Source: Xanthostigma xanthostigma
Lineage: Eukaryota > Arthropoda > Insecta > Raphidioptera > Raphidiidae
Length of the DNA: 64,000 nucleotides
Reading direction: 5' to 3'
Assembly (NCBI GenBank): GCA_963575645.1
Contig: OY754465.1
Coordinates: forward strand, 3,720,001-3,784,000
Under the pieces are notes generated by a model. It was not told where the DNA came from and made no database searches. It worked only from the letters and a program-made list of their open reading frames with translations. The first letter of the stretch is position 1; each line of letters starts with the position of its first letter. Below, in pieces: positions 11,202-22,283 of the stretch. The position numbers and the translations under genes are program-made.

Positions 11202-11818
11202 TGTTGCGTGCCCCCTGTTGGGACGACTATGGGTTCTGTAGAATCTTCTAGCAACAACAACAATCGAAAGCGGGTAAAAAAACCCCGACCTTCAGACAAT
11301 CGCCTGGAGAATGCAATGCAGGTAAAGAGAGGTACTCGGCCCTTCTAGAATTTTCGATGTTGTGGGGATCGAAGCTATAAAAGGCGAGCGTGTCACTGGC
11401 ATGAGTCAGTCAATTAGTCAGCTGTTCGTGAGTTGTGTTGATACAAGTCTGGCGTTGCGACATAAATCATTATACTGTGAAGATAAATAAACCATTGAGT
11501 GCAATTATATAAATATGGTTTTACATAAATAACTTTTTTTAAATAGCCGTATGAATATAGTTAATAGACAAGTGTGCTGATAAACTCTGTTGTGTTTGTG
11601 TGTTGTAAATATTTTGCGTACATAATTAGGACTTTATATTCTTCTGTTACCTACTTAGTTTTCTATTTTATTATTTGGAACTGTCGTTATTTTATTTCTG
11701 TGAACGTAATTATTACTGTTAAGTTAAACGTACGCTTTCGTTTGTGTGTTTAACTGTTTTGTTAAACATTTATTATTGTAAATAAATAGTTTCCACCACG
11801 AACTACAGTTTTGTTACA
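11202..11818 (+). mobile_element. Probable solo LTR (fossil)
   Basis: It runs from TGTTG to TTACA, about 617 bp, with a TATA-like box (gctataaaagg) near 11378. Its 3' third resembles the minus-strand LTR at 56489-57115. No coding part and no clear target-site duplication, so it is probably old. Confidence 0.55.
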
Positions 11819-11819
11819 A

Positions 11820-12338
11820 TATGTTGAAATGATTCTAAAAAATGGCCCAGTGTTAATATAAACATTGAGATTAATAAGATTTTTAATAAAATAAAAGTAT
11901 AAAATATTGCACACTCAAGGGACTTTGAACTTTGTGGCGTTATTGAGAGTTGTCGTTAAACGAAGAGAAGAAATAATCCTTTATTTTTTTTTGCTATGTG
12001 TATTTACTCATAAATAGACATAAAATTTACAACTGACCAACAAACATTTATTTCAAGGCTTATTGATGACGCTTATAATAACTATTCGATAAGCAGCTGA
12101 GTTAAACATAAGAAAGATAATCCCAACAAACAAAAAAACGAATTTCTTAGAATCTTCAGTACCCATGATGCCGACAACAAACAAAATAACAAACAAGTAC
12201 TGTTTATTGCTTAATGATGACGTATTGTTGTCGTTATTTAGAGTAGGTGTGTCGTTATTTAGAGTGTACCTATCATTGTATGAGCAACAAGGGTAAACCA
12301 ACTAGAGTTAAGTAATTTCGACGTTATATCGAGTGACA
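11820..12338. other. No feature recognised
   Basis: A minus-strand open frame at 12053-12301 has two hydrophobic runs but no recognisable relative; I do not call it a gene. Confidence 0.4.
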
Positions 12339-12341
12339 TTA

Positions 12342-12755
12342 AGGCCGTTGTACACGAGGCTAGAAACGCTGCTAGAAGTTCTGCTAGCCGGTAGGCTGGG
12401 TACGAAGCTGGAAATGACGTCAATGCGGGCTGCCTTGCTAGCTCAGAAGGTAGGTTTTAAAATTAGAACAGGGGCTATTTTCCCTGCTAGATTTGTTGCT
12501 AGGTATGAGCAAGAAGCAATCAGGAAGCAGTATCTTCACGTGGGCACTTGAACAAACGCCAGACAACAGACACGTTTTGCTCTGTGTTTATATTCGAACT
12601 GTCACTGCGCGCGCACCAGATCTATCCACAAAACACGCTTGAAAAATAGTCTCGTGTGAAATGAGCACTTAACAGCAATCAAGAAAACCAGCGCTAGAAA
12701 AACTAGTAGGCAAATCTAGCAAGGAATCTAGCAGCGTTTTTAGCCTCGTGAATAA
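12342..12755. mobile_element. TWA-flanked MITE (Harbinger-like), copy 1
   Basis: Ends acacgaggctagaaacgctg and cagcgtttttagcctcgtg are inverted; TTA precedes the left end. Better copy at 33491-33944, diverged copy at 40590-40940. Confidence 0.75.
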
Positions 12756-13150
12756 GTTGAGTTTACACTGTATTTCAAATTTTTAAACGCAACGATTCCT
12801 TGAACATGTGTTTATCATTCAACGTACGACTATGAACTCTGAATTGGATAGACACTGAAATGTGTCTTCATAATTCTACAGCTCACCACGTACTTAATTG
12901 ACATGTTGAGAAGACAGATTTAAAGTTAGTTACAGAGGGATTGTCCGTTCGCTATCGTACTGAACAGATGACCGACCGCGTTAATGGACAAGACGCTGTT
13001 GTCAACAAATACTTTGTGATGGCGCGACTGTCGTGTTTTGATTTTAATGCCTAGCTAAATTAAATTTTGAGGTTATGTCATTCTGTCACATTTATTGATG
13101 AATCGAGTTTAGCTATAGGCATTAATACAAATAGATGTAGCTCAAACTCG
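12756..13150. other. No feature recognised
   Basis: Unique-looking AT-rich sequence between two MITEs. Confidence 0.4.
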
Positions 13151-13275
13151 ATAGCTATAATACGCGCCACGAATCTAAAAGGCTCGGAAGTTAGATGCGA
13201 ATGCGGGCTTGCGCTTGTACAGTCTGTTGAAAAACTACAAACTTGCAACTCAACAAAAAAATTGGTTGTCTGTAA

Positions 13276-14061
13276 TAGGCCCCACTCACGATCAAACTTC
13301 ATGCCACAGTTCAGTGTTCAGTGAAGTTGGACAGATTAATCGAAAGACTGACTGGCACCACACACAGTTCATGCAAACTGCTCAGTTTTTTAAATTTTTT
13401 GTGTTCAATTTGGTTCAGTTGTTGGCATACACTCGTCGAGTATAGATACATAAGATATATTATATTATATACACACTATAATATTATACTATAGAGTATA
13501 GTTCATTAATAAGAACTAAATGAGTAATTTAAATGGTGAGGATTGGCTGTTCAGAGCTATGGGATTGTATTTAAAACAGAAATAAGAAAAAAAAAGAAGA
13601 ATATGGGTGAAAAATTGGTTAGAAATGCGTGATTCAAGAAGTCATGTTTATTTGATTAATGAATTACAACTTGAGCCGCTTGATTGCAATAATTATTTAC
13701 GAATGAATGAATTAACTTACAATTATTTACTGGAATTAGTTACCCTATTTATTAAGAACCAGGACACAAATATGTGAAAATCTATTTCTGCACAAGAAAG
13801 GCAGCAACATTGAGATTTTTGGCTTCTGGTTGTACAAAACACAGAACTCCAAAAACTGAACTGAAAAATACCCACACACACAACAGTTTACTTGAACACT
13901 GAACACTGAAGTCGTTCAAAAATCAAGATGCATTTGATGAGTTCATGCTTGACTTCAGTGTTGGTTTCAGTGTTTATTTGTCCCACACACTATCATGCTT
14001 CACTGAACTATAAGTTTGAACACTGAACTGTTGCATGAAGTGTGATCGTGAGTGGGGCCTA
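13276..14061 (+). mobile_element. PIF/Harbinger element A (uninterrupted copy)
   Basis: A 786-bp element with 18-bp terminal inverted repeats (taggccccactcacgatc) and a 3-bp TAA duplication (13273-13275, 14062-14064), as expected for PIF/Harbinger. It carries a transposase remnant. It is the empty-site counterpart of element B: its atttctgcacaag site occurs once here, and the same site in B holds an LTR element. Confidence 0.9.
13598..13850 (+). pseudogene. PIF/Harbinger transposase, N-terminal remnant
   Basis: The frame from 13598 reads RIWVKNWLEMRDSRSHVYL ... LQLEPLDCNNYLRMNELTYN ... KNQDTNM, then TGA at 13775-13777, then KSISAQERQQH, and in another frame LRFLASG. This follows the conserved order of Harbinger transposases (RRxWV, YxRMxxxxFxxLL, xQDTNxR, SxxERLxxTLRFLAxG). 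The DDE catalytic part is missing, so it cannot be active. Confidence 0.85.
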
Positions 14062-14485
14062 TAAAGTCGGTTTACGGACGATAGTTTTACGTGATAACGT
14101 ATTCCGTAATACATAACCTAAACCTCCCAAAATTTGGTTTCAATCCGCTTATCCTTGGTGTCGGAATGATAAGAAATGTCAAAAGGGACGTTTGCAACTG
14201 TCAAAGTATTATAGGCCCCACTCACGATCACACTTCATGCAACAGTTCAGTGTTCAAACTTATAGTTCAGTGAAGCATGATAGTGTGTGGGACAAATAAA
14301 CACTGAAACCAACACTGAAGTCAAGCATGAACTCATCAAATGCATCTTGATTTTTGAACGACTTCAGTGTTCAGTGTTCAAGTAAACTGTTGTGTGTGTG
14401 GGTGTTTTTCAGTTCAGTTTTTGGAGTTCTGTGTTTTGTACAACCAGAAGCCAAAAATCTCAATGTTGCTGCCTTTCTTGTGCAG

Positions 14486-14702
14486 TGTAATGTATTGAGA
14501 TAAAATAATTGAACGCCTTTTTAATAATAATGTTTCTTTATTAAAGTTTAGAAATCAAGTGATTAAAATAGAGAATAATTTCAATACAATTTTTAACACA
14601 AAGCATATTTTAGTTATTAGGTAACTGACACCATCTATTACATAATATAATAAAATAATCAAATTCTAAAGTACAGTGAAACTGTACTTTTCAAACACTA
14701 CA
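14486..14702 (-). repeat. LTR (3' LTR relative to the element)
   Basis: Runs from TG to CA, 217 bp, same as 18814-19030. Confidence 0.93.
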
Positions 14703-14765
14703 ATATCTTCCCCCAATCAAGAAAATAATAAAAAAAAATTGAAATACCAATAATAATTAAATAAA

Positions 14766-17700
14766 TCACAATCCTTCGGGAAAGCGAACGGGTTGTCGCA
14801 ATTGACTTCGCCGTCGCAGAACTCTTACATCATCATTATTATTTTCCAGATTATTAGGGTTCATGTTTTCATTGGTGATGAGAGATGATCGTGGAATCAT
14901 CTGGGTGGAAGGAAGAACTGAATCTGTTGATTCTTTTTTAAGGATCTGATTTGTGTGTCTACGCCAAATCTTATCCTCAACAGTTTTGCAAAGATATAAT
15001 TTTGTACCAATTGGCTTAACAATAGTTGCGTCAATCCAAGACGGTTTCTGTCCACGATAATCTCTCACAAGAACTAATTCATTTTCGTCAAATTTCACTA
15101 TTCTTTTCCCTCTATAATTTTGTATTTGTTTATCTTGTTTAGTTTCGACAGTATTTTTCACTGACGGAATAATTAAATTAAAACGACATTTTAAATTGCG
15201 ACCAAACATCATTTTTGCCGGACTCTCATTTGTAGTCAAATGAGCAGTGTTTCTATAGTCAAATAAAAAGCGATTAATAACTGTAGAAATTGAGACACTT
15301 TTGTCCATATATTTAGCTTTACGAATAGCATTTTTCATTGTTTTCACCGCATTTTCTGCCAATCCATTAGTTTGTGGATGAAATGGGGCTCCAGTTTTAT
15401 GTATGATACCATTCATTTTAAGATACGATTGAAATTCGTCCGATAAAAATGTTGTTTGATTGTCACTGCATAAATATTTTGGCAATCCAAACCTAGCGAA
15501 TGTTTCTCGTAATTTTTCAATGGTCGTATTTGCATGCATATTTGAAACTTCAAAACACTCAATCCACTTGGTTGTGGCATCAACAATTACCAAAAAATAT
15601 TTATTCATAAACGGACCAAAAAAGTCAATATGGATGCGCGTCCAAGGCTCAGATGGCCACGGCCATGGTGACAATTCTGAACTTTGCGGCGCATTTCGAT
15701 AAAAACTACATGCAACACAACTTTTGACAAATTCTTCAATTTGTTGGTCTAATGAAGGCCACCAAAAATAGCTGCGCGCCAAAGATTTCGACTTAACAAC
15801 CCCTAAATGGGTTAAATGTAAATTTTTTAAAATAATATTTCTCAAAGTTACAGGAATTATTACCCGATATCCCCACAAAAGAATACCTTGTTCCACAGAT
15901 AACTCATTTCTACGACTTTCAAACGGTTTAAAATCAGGAGAAACTTCACCAGTCGGCCAACCATTTAAAGTGTAATTTACAACCTTGATTAAAATATTAT
16001 CTTTTTGAGTTTCTTTTTTTATAGTTGCTAAGTCAAAAATATTTGCTTCAGTAAAATAATTTAAAAATACAGAATTATCTTTAGTTTCGTTAAGCTCGTT
16101 AATTATTGTTGCCCTGGATAACCAGTCAGCGTAATTTTTTTCTGATTTTATATATATAATTTCAAAATTAAATTGTGATAAAAAACTAGCCCATCTCTGC
16201 AGTCTGCTTGCTGCCATACTGGGTAATCCTTTTTTGGGGCTAAATATCGATAATAAGGGTTTGTGATCAGTGGCAATTATGAATTTCTGACCGTAGAGAT
16301 ATTGATAAAATTTCTGAACGCCAAAAATTATCGCAAGGGCCTCTTTTTCCACTTGACCATAATTTTTCTCAGCCTTTGACAGTACTCTACTCTGATTCGC
16401 TACCACTCTTTCACCTTCACTAAAAATATGTGATAAAATAGCACTTATACCGGTACTGGAAGCATCCACCGTTAGCTTAATCGGGAGATCAGGGTTAAAG
16501 TGAACTAGCACATCAGAAGATGATAACAAATTTTTGACATCATTAAATGCTTTTTTGCATGGTTCATTCCATATCCATTTAACCTCCTTTTTTAATAAGT
16601 TGTACAGTGGACTTAACAAGCTTGCACAGTTTGGTAAAAATTTGTAATAAAAATTTACCATACCGATAAAAGATTTCAATTCTGAGACATTTTTGGGTTC
16701 ACGAACTTTAACAATCGCATCAACATTGTCTTTGGACGTGTGAAGACCGTGTTGATCAATTATATGACCTAAATAGCTAATAGATTTTTGAAAAAAATTG
16801 CACTTTTCTTTTTTTATTCGCAAACCAGCTACCATTAATCTATTAAATAATAATTTTAATCTCTCTAGATGTGTTTCTACGTCTGGAGCAGAGACGATAA
16901 TATCGTCTAAGAAACAAGCAACTCCAGGTATATCAATTATTAATTGTTCCATAATACGTTGAAAAACAGACGGAGCTACAGATATACCAAATGGCAACCG
17001 TGTATATTTGAACAAACCTTTGTGAGTCGTGATCACAGTTAATTGACTAGCTTCATCAGTTAATAACACTTGCTGATAAGCATCCTTTAGGTCAATTTTT
17101 GAAAATATTTTTCCGTTATGCAGTTGAGTGAATAAATATTCAATTCTTGGCAGTGGGTAGTACTGTTGCTCTAGTGCTGGATTTAATGTGCATTTAAAGT
17201 CTCCGCAAATGCGTATTTGTCCATTTTCTTTCAAAACAGGCACTATCGGAGTAGCCCATTCCGAATTTTCGACAGCAGTTAATATACCCGCTTTAACCAG
17301 TCTGTTAAGTTCACTCTCAACTTTTGTTTTTAAAGCAAAAGCAATCGGCCTAGCTTTTAAAAACTTAGGCACTGTATTTGGTTTTAAGGTTAAATTAATT
17401 TTTCCATTTTTATAAGTACCGATACCATCAGCAAAAACAAGGCTATACTTTTCAATTAAGTTTTGTAACAACTGCGTCCCATCTTTAGTGTAAAACAATT
17501 CTGAGAACGTAACATTCTTGTTTAATTTAACTAAGTCTCGTCTACCTAACAACGGCGGTCCCCCATTTTTAATAATTAAAATAATCATTTCAAAAGTTTT
17601 ATTTTTATAATTAGCATGTAAAATGATTTCGCCAACAGGGAAAATTTTAATGCCAGCGTAATCACTCAAAATAACTTTAGATTGCTTACTTTGAATATGT

Positions 17701-18704
17701 GCGAAATTGTTTTTATAAAATTTTTCAGAAATTATTGAAAATGCTGACCCAGTGTCAATTTGGAAATTAATGAGCTTATTTTCAACTTCTAATGTTAAAT
17801 TAAATTTATGATCATCACTATCCATTTTAGAGTCTAAATTAAAAAATGAACTAAAATATTCAGTATTTTCGCTTACGTAATTACAATTACTTGAATCATT
17901 TTCTGTTACATAATTATTTCTAGAATTTCTTTGATTTGGTTCGACTTTTTCAGTTTTATTTTTCAAAAATTCCTTTTTTTTCCTACACACGTTAGCAAGA
18001 TGTCCCTGCTTATTACAAATATTACAATAATACTCTTTGAATTTACAATTAAATGATTTATGATTACTTTTACCGCATACTCGACAATTTTTTTTATCTT
18101 TTACCTGTGTATGATAAACTTCGGTCGGCGCATTCTTAACTGTGGAACCAGACGCTAACGATAACTTCTCCTTCATTGAAGACTCCTTGGCTAGCGCGAT
18201 TTCTTTCAGCTTGGCCAACTCGCAAGTAGTACCATCTTCCTCCAACAAGCGATCTTTGATTGGACCGGGCTTCATTCCAACGACAAAAATATCGCGTAAT
18301 GCTGCCTTCAAATTAACAGCGTCGAATCCACACGGTGTAGCTAAACTTTGTAGTCTAACCATCCAATCTGCGATTGACTCTGCATCCATTTGTCGTGCTC
18401 CATAGAACGCAATCTTAGCAGCAAAGTAGGATCTGACTGGAGTTAAATGATCTTCCAATAACTTTACCAGTTCCGCAAACGGCTTATTCTCCGGTTTTGA
18501 CGGTATACATAAAGTTTCTAGCAACTTGTATGTATTTTCAGTTAAGGCATTCAAAAAAAACGCACGCTTCAACTCTGCATCGTCAGTTACTCGATTAATT
18601 GAGAAAAAATTCTGCAGTTTATTTTTAAAAATGTAGAATTCTGATGTAGAGTGATTGAATTCTGTCACGTGGCCAGAATACGAAGGTGGAGTTTCTGCAG
18701 TCAT
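14766..18704 (-). CDS. Gag-Pol polyprotein of the LTR retrotransposon
   Basis: A 1312-residue frame with the order Gag with two CCHC-type zinc knuckles (about residues 205-245), aspartic protease (about 310-390), reverse transcriptase (about 450-650), RNase H (about 720-850) and integrase with an N-terminal zinc-binding region and core (about 940-1230). This order (RT before integrase) is that of Ty3/Gypsy (Metaviridae) and not Ty1/Copia. Gag and Pol are one frame, so no frameshift signal is needed. No envelope gene. The clade within Ty3/Gypsy is not assigned. Confidence 0.93.
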   Translation of the reverse strand: MTAETPPSYSGHVTEFNHSTSEFYIFKNKLQNFFSINRVTDDAELKRAFFLNALTENTYKLLETLCIPSKPENKPFAELVKLLEDHLTPVRSYFAAKIAFYGARQMDAESIADWMVRLQSLATPCGFDAVNLKAALRDIFVVGMKPGPIKDRLLEEDGTTCELAKLKEIALAKESSMKEKLSLASGSTVKNAPTEVYHTQVKDKKNCRVCGKSNHKSFNCKFKEYYCNICNKQGHLANVCRKKKEFLKNKTEKVEPNQRNSRNNYVTENDSSNCNYVSENTEYFSSFFNLDSKMDSDDHKFNLTLEVENKLINFQIDTGSAFSIISEKFYKNNFAHIQSKQSKVILSDYAGIKIFPVGEIILHANYKNKTFEMIILIIKNGGPPLLGRRDLVKLNKNVTFSELFYTKDGTQLLQNLIEKYSLVFADGIGTYKNGKINLTLKPNTVPKFLKARPIAFALKTKVESELNRLVKAGILTAVENSEWATPIVPVLKENGQIRICGDFKCTLNPALEQQYYPLPRIEYLFTQLHNGKIFSKIDLKDAYQQVLLTDEASQLTVITTHKGLFKYTRLPFGISVAPSVFQRIMEQLIIDIPGVACFLDDIIVSAPDVETHLERLKLLFNRLMVAGLRIKKEKCNFFQKSISYLGHIIDQHGLHTSKDNVDAIVKVREPKNVSELKSFIGMVNFYYKFLPNCASLLSPLYNLLKKEVKWIWNEPCKKAFNDVKNLLSSSDVLVHFNPDLPIKLTVDASSTGISAILSHIFSEGERVVANQSRVLSKAEKNYGQVEKEALAIIFGVQKFYQYLYGQKFIIATDHKPLLSIFSPKKGLPSMAASRLQRWASFLSQFNFEIIYIKSEKNYADWLSRATIINELNETKDNSVFLNYFTEANIFDLATIKKETQKDNILIKVVNYTLNGWPTGEVSPDFKPFESRRNELSVEQGILLWGYRVIIPVTLRNIILKNLHLTHLGVVKSKSLARSYFWWPSLDQQIEEFVKSCVACSFYRNAPQSSELSPWPWPSEPWTRIHIDFFGPFMNKYFLVIVDATTKWIECFEVSNMHANTTIEKLRETFARFGLPKYLCSDNQTTFLSDEFQSYLKMNGIIHKTGAPFHPQTNGLAENAVKTMKNAIRKAKYMDKSVSISTVINRFLFDYRNTAHLTTNESPAKMMFGRNLKCRFNLIIPSVKNTVETKQDKQIQNYRGKRIVKFDENELVLVRDYRGQKPSWIDATIVKPIGTKLYLCKTVEDKIWRRHTNQILKKESTDSVLPSTQMIPRSSLITNENMNPNNLENNNDDVRVLRRRSQLRQPVRFPEGL

Positions 18705-18813
18705 GATTTCACTTTTAACAATTTTTATAATCTTAATTTTGTCTTACTACTTTTGCAAAATTAGAACTTTAAATTGTTTCTTTTTTTTAATTTTAATCCT
18801 CGTCGCCATAAAA

Positions 18814-19030
18814 TGTAATGTATTGAGATAAAATAATTGAACGCCTTTTTAATAATAATGTTTCTTTATTAAAGTTTAGAAATCAAGTGATTAAAATAGA
18901 GAATAATTTCAATACAATTTTTAACACAAAGCATATTTTAGTTATTAGGTAACTGACACCATCTATTACATAATATAATAAAATAATCAAATTCTAAAGT
19001 ACAGTGAAACTGTACTTTTCAAACACTACA
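18814..19030 (-). repeat. LTR (5' LTR relative to the element)
   Basis: 217 bp; should hold the element's promoter. No difference from the other LTR was noticed by eye. Confidence 0.93.
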
Positions 19031-19537
19031 TGCAGAAATAGATTTTCACATATTTGTGTCCTGGTTCTTAATAAATAGGGTAACTAATTTCAGTAAATAA
19101 TTGTAAGTTAATTCATTCATTCGTAAATAATTATTGCAATCAAGCGGCTTAAGATGTAATTCATTAATCAAATAAACATGACTTCTTGAATCACGCATTT
19201 CTAACCAATTTTTCACCCATATTCTTCTTTTTTTTTCTTATTTCTCTGTTTTAAAAACAATCCCATAGCTCTGAACAGCCAATCCTCACCATTTAAATTA
19301 CTCATTTAGTTCTTATTAATGAACTATACTCTATAGTATAATATTATAGTGTGTATATAATATAATATATGTATCTTATGTATGCCAACAACTGAACCAA
19401 ACTGAACACAAAAAATTTAAAAAACTGAGCAGTTTGCATGAACTGTGTGTGGTGCCAGTCAGTCTTTCGATTAATCTGTCCAACTTCACTGAACACTGAA
19501 CTGTGGCATGAAGTTTGATCGTGAGTGGGGCCTATTA

Positions 19538-19868
19538 TGTTCTAATAATAATTAGTTATTCCAATACTTAACTTAGAAGGCGTTGCATTTCACAAAATAC
19601 TAATGTCAAAAAATTGAATTAAACATTAGAAATGCAGCCGTTTTCATGTTAAGACAAGACATACGTTATTTTCTAATTTCCATGTACGGCAAACAAAGAC
19701 GACCGACCGCGTCGCGCCATGCATTAGAAAACATTCCATTTATACAGCTATTTTTCTATATAAATTTGTATAAAAAACTGTTTAGGCAAATTCTGTTATA
19801 CTAAATCTATGTAAAATGTTCTCCTCTTTCGTTTAAGACTGGTTTCAAACCGATCTGATTTAAATTGA
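19538..19868. other. No feature recognised
   Basis: Unique-looking sequence between Harbinger element B and a reverse family Q fragment. Confidence 0.4.
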
Positions 19869-19869
19869 G

Positions 19870-20045
19870 CGAGAAATTAGCAAAAAGCACGCACAGGGTC
19901 AGGCGGAACGTTACGCGTTAGGAACGTTACGACCGTTAGGAACGTTACACTTTTTCGTACATGCAGCCGGTGTTTTATCAATTTATAAGATTGGTGATTC
20001 ATCAATTTATAAGACGTTATCACGTCAAAAACAAAATTAATAATT
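19870..20045. repeat. MITE family Q, reverse partial copy
   Basis: It contains cacgcacagggtcaggcgga and gacgttatcacgtcaaa, shared with 505-725 and 27780-28045. Confidence 0.7.
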
Positions 20046-20322
20046 TTGAAAAAAACCACGACGAATGTAAATGTTATAATAGAAAAAAAATTAAATAAAA
20101 TTCTAAAATCCCTCGAATTAAAACAGGTAAGTAACCAAGGAAAATTCGTCGGGGGCTGCCATTCGTTGCCCTGAAATGATCTAAAATACTGCAATTTTAG
20201 AGTATGTGGCTGATTGAAATCACGTTTGATGTACGTAATTAACTATAGTCTAATTTAAATTCTTCTATTCTTAATTCAGGGCAGCGAATTGCAGCCCCCT
20301 ACGGATTTTCCTTGGTTACTAC

Positions 20323-20704
20323 TAGTGATGTGCCGGATCGTTAAAAATGCATATCCGCGGATACGGGTCTGAATACGGATATTTGGTTTCAAGATCCGCG
20401 GATACGGATACGGATCTTAACTTTCTTAGAGTACGCGGCGGTAAATATTGCACATCGCCCTTTGGAAAGAGACTATCTGTTATGGGAAAAAGTTATTGAC
20501 TTCTTTAAGAGTTAACTCTCATAACAGATTGTCTCTTTCCAAAGATCGATGTGCAATATCGCATAATAAAGATAGTTTTTTATCAGTACCTTTGAGTTTT
20601 TCATTATTACCTAATCACCGTAAAAGATCCGCCATAAAACTAACGGATACGGATCTTGTTTCTCCCTCGGAGCTCCGCGGATACGGATATCCGGCACGTC
20701 ACTA
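20323..20704. mobile_element. hAT-type MITE with 8-bp target duplication
   Basis: Inverted ends tagtgatgtgccggat and atccggcacgtcacta; duplication gttactac at 20315-20322 and 20705-20712. Internally it repeats the unit gcggatacggat and has a second inverted pair (tctgttatg... / ...cataacaga) around 20470-20560. Confidence 0.9.
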
Positions 20705-20712
20705 GTTACTAC

Positions 20713-21802
20713 CTGTTTTAAGTCGGGGATTTTAGAATTTAATTTAACTCTTTTTCTATTACAACATTTGTATTTGTCGTGGGTTTCTTAAAAATTTTTA
20801 GTTTTGTTTTTTATTTTAAACTTTATAGAGATTTCTTGCAAAATATTATTCAATTATAATGTTTACATTCGTCGTGGGTTTTTTAACATTTTTGTTTTAT
20901 TTTATTTTAAACTTTTTAGAGGTGTTCTGAACGCAAAAATATCAATATTTTTATAGTATTCACAAAGGAAGGTGTCAAGCCAAATATTAATACCAAACCT
21001 GCAATATTACTAATTTTTTTTCAAGAAGTATTTTTAAATTTTATTTTTAGTATTCGTATTATTTTCAGTTTTATTTACTTATTATTATGATCCTGTGGGT
21101 GGTAATAACCCCCCTTTACCCCCCCCCCCTATCTACGCCCTTGTTTCAAACTGTTGTGTTTAATAGTTAAAACTCAATAAACGACATAGGATCCCACTTA
21201 AGTTACGTTGGTGGTGGCAAGGCGGCATAATATACATACCACACCAGTTTTTTTTAAAAATATGTCACCTCTATCTCCGCTCGCCACATAACTTGTCCCG
21301 CCGGCGCTCCGCCCCGCGAATGGTCCAGCATCTCCGCGTGTGATGCACATAATTGCATCCCGCTTCAAATACATTCAGCACTTTATTTGCAAATAAATTT
21401 TGATTATTATTATTATTGGGTATAGTTTATTATACTGACATTGTCACTTACAAGACTCCAATGTTAATGCGTTTGTAGATACTGAGTGAATTATACATTC
21501 AGGGGTGAGACATATACGTATTTACATATTCTTTATCTCATATATAAGCATATAAAAAACATACAGTGCATTAATGTACAGTAAAAATTGCAAACTACAA
21601 TAGCTGCTTTCAATAACTCCTTGTGCGTAAACAAGTTTTCGAACCAATCTTTTCTTCATTAGTTCGCAAGATTTTCTCATTAATTTATTTAAAAATCTGA
21701 TTAAATTAATCTGTTTGCTATCTATTTGCATGTAACTAAAAGCAATTCCGCTGTCCATCCAAGGGTGTAGATATGGGGGGTACAGCGGTGCGGAAATGAA
21801 AG
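20713..21802. other. No feature recognised
   Basis: AT-rich, with a C-run at 21120-21129. A minus-strand open frame at 21522-21758 has no recognisable relative. Confidence 0.4.
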
Positions 21803-22283
21803 AACCTTGTTTTTTTTTTTTTATTTAGAGAAAAAAAAAAGAAATGCGCTTCGACTACTCAGGTCATTAGCACATAATATAAAAATAGGTTACAAAATAT
21901 GTTATGGAATACAAAATATTATAATATTATAAGATATTAATTAGGTAAGTATAAAGTTACTAAGCTAGAGGGTAAGTATAGACATTAATAAATAGTAGAT
22001 AATATAGTAGTAAAGGGTAAGTAGTAAGTACAGTAGTTAATAGAAGGTAAGTAAAGTAATAAGGTAAGTACAATGTTGATATAGTGTAGTTAGATAAAGT
22101 CAATATTTTTGTATTATAGAGCCTTAGTAATTTTTTTGTGTTTTTTTTTTTTTAATTTAGGTATTTATTTATTTATTTATTAATTTTTTTTGTTTTGTTT
22201 CAGAAACACTGCACCATGGTATTTAGGAGATGGGGAGGAAAGTAGGTTATGAATGTAGATGGTGGATTTGAGAGAGCGTTTTG

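Larger units (their letters stand above)
14486..19030 (-). mobile_element. Ty3/Gypsy-type LTR retrotransposon, looks whole and young (fossil record)
   Basis: A 4545-bp element bounded by 217-bp LTRs that look identical by eye. A 5-bp target-site duplication, tgcag, lies at 14481-14485 and 19031-19035. A candidate primer-binding site follows the 5' LTR (near 18810) and a purine tract precedes the 3' LTR (near 14708). One gag-pol frame and no envelope. No breaks seen. Identical LTRs and an uninterrupted frame suggest very recent insertion. Confidence 0.93.
14212..19534 (-). mobile_element. PIF/Harbinger element B, interrupted by an LTR retrotransposon
   Basis: Same family as 13276-14061 in the opposite orientation. 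TTA duplications lie at 14209-14211 and 19535-19537. Own sequence is 14212-14485 plus 19036-19534, about 773 bp, close to the 786 bp of copy A. The transposase remnant is on the minus strand at about 19035-19230. Confidence 0.9.

Noticed and set aside
12053-12301. Minus-strand 82-codon frame with two hydrophobic runs
   Set aside because: No conserved motif, low-complexity N/D/T start, and no clear splice context. Could be chance in AT-rich sequence.
13067-13445. Frames across 13.1-13.4 kb
   Set aside because: They cross a MITE fragment and a Harbinger terminus; shadows of repeats.
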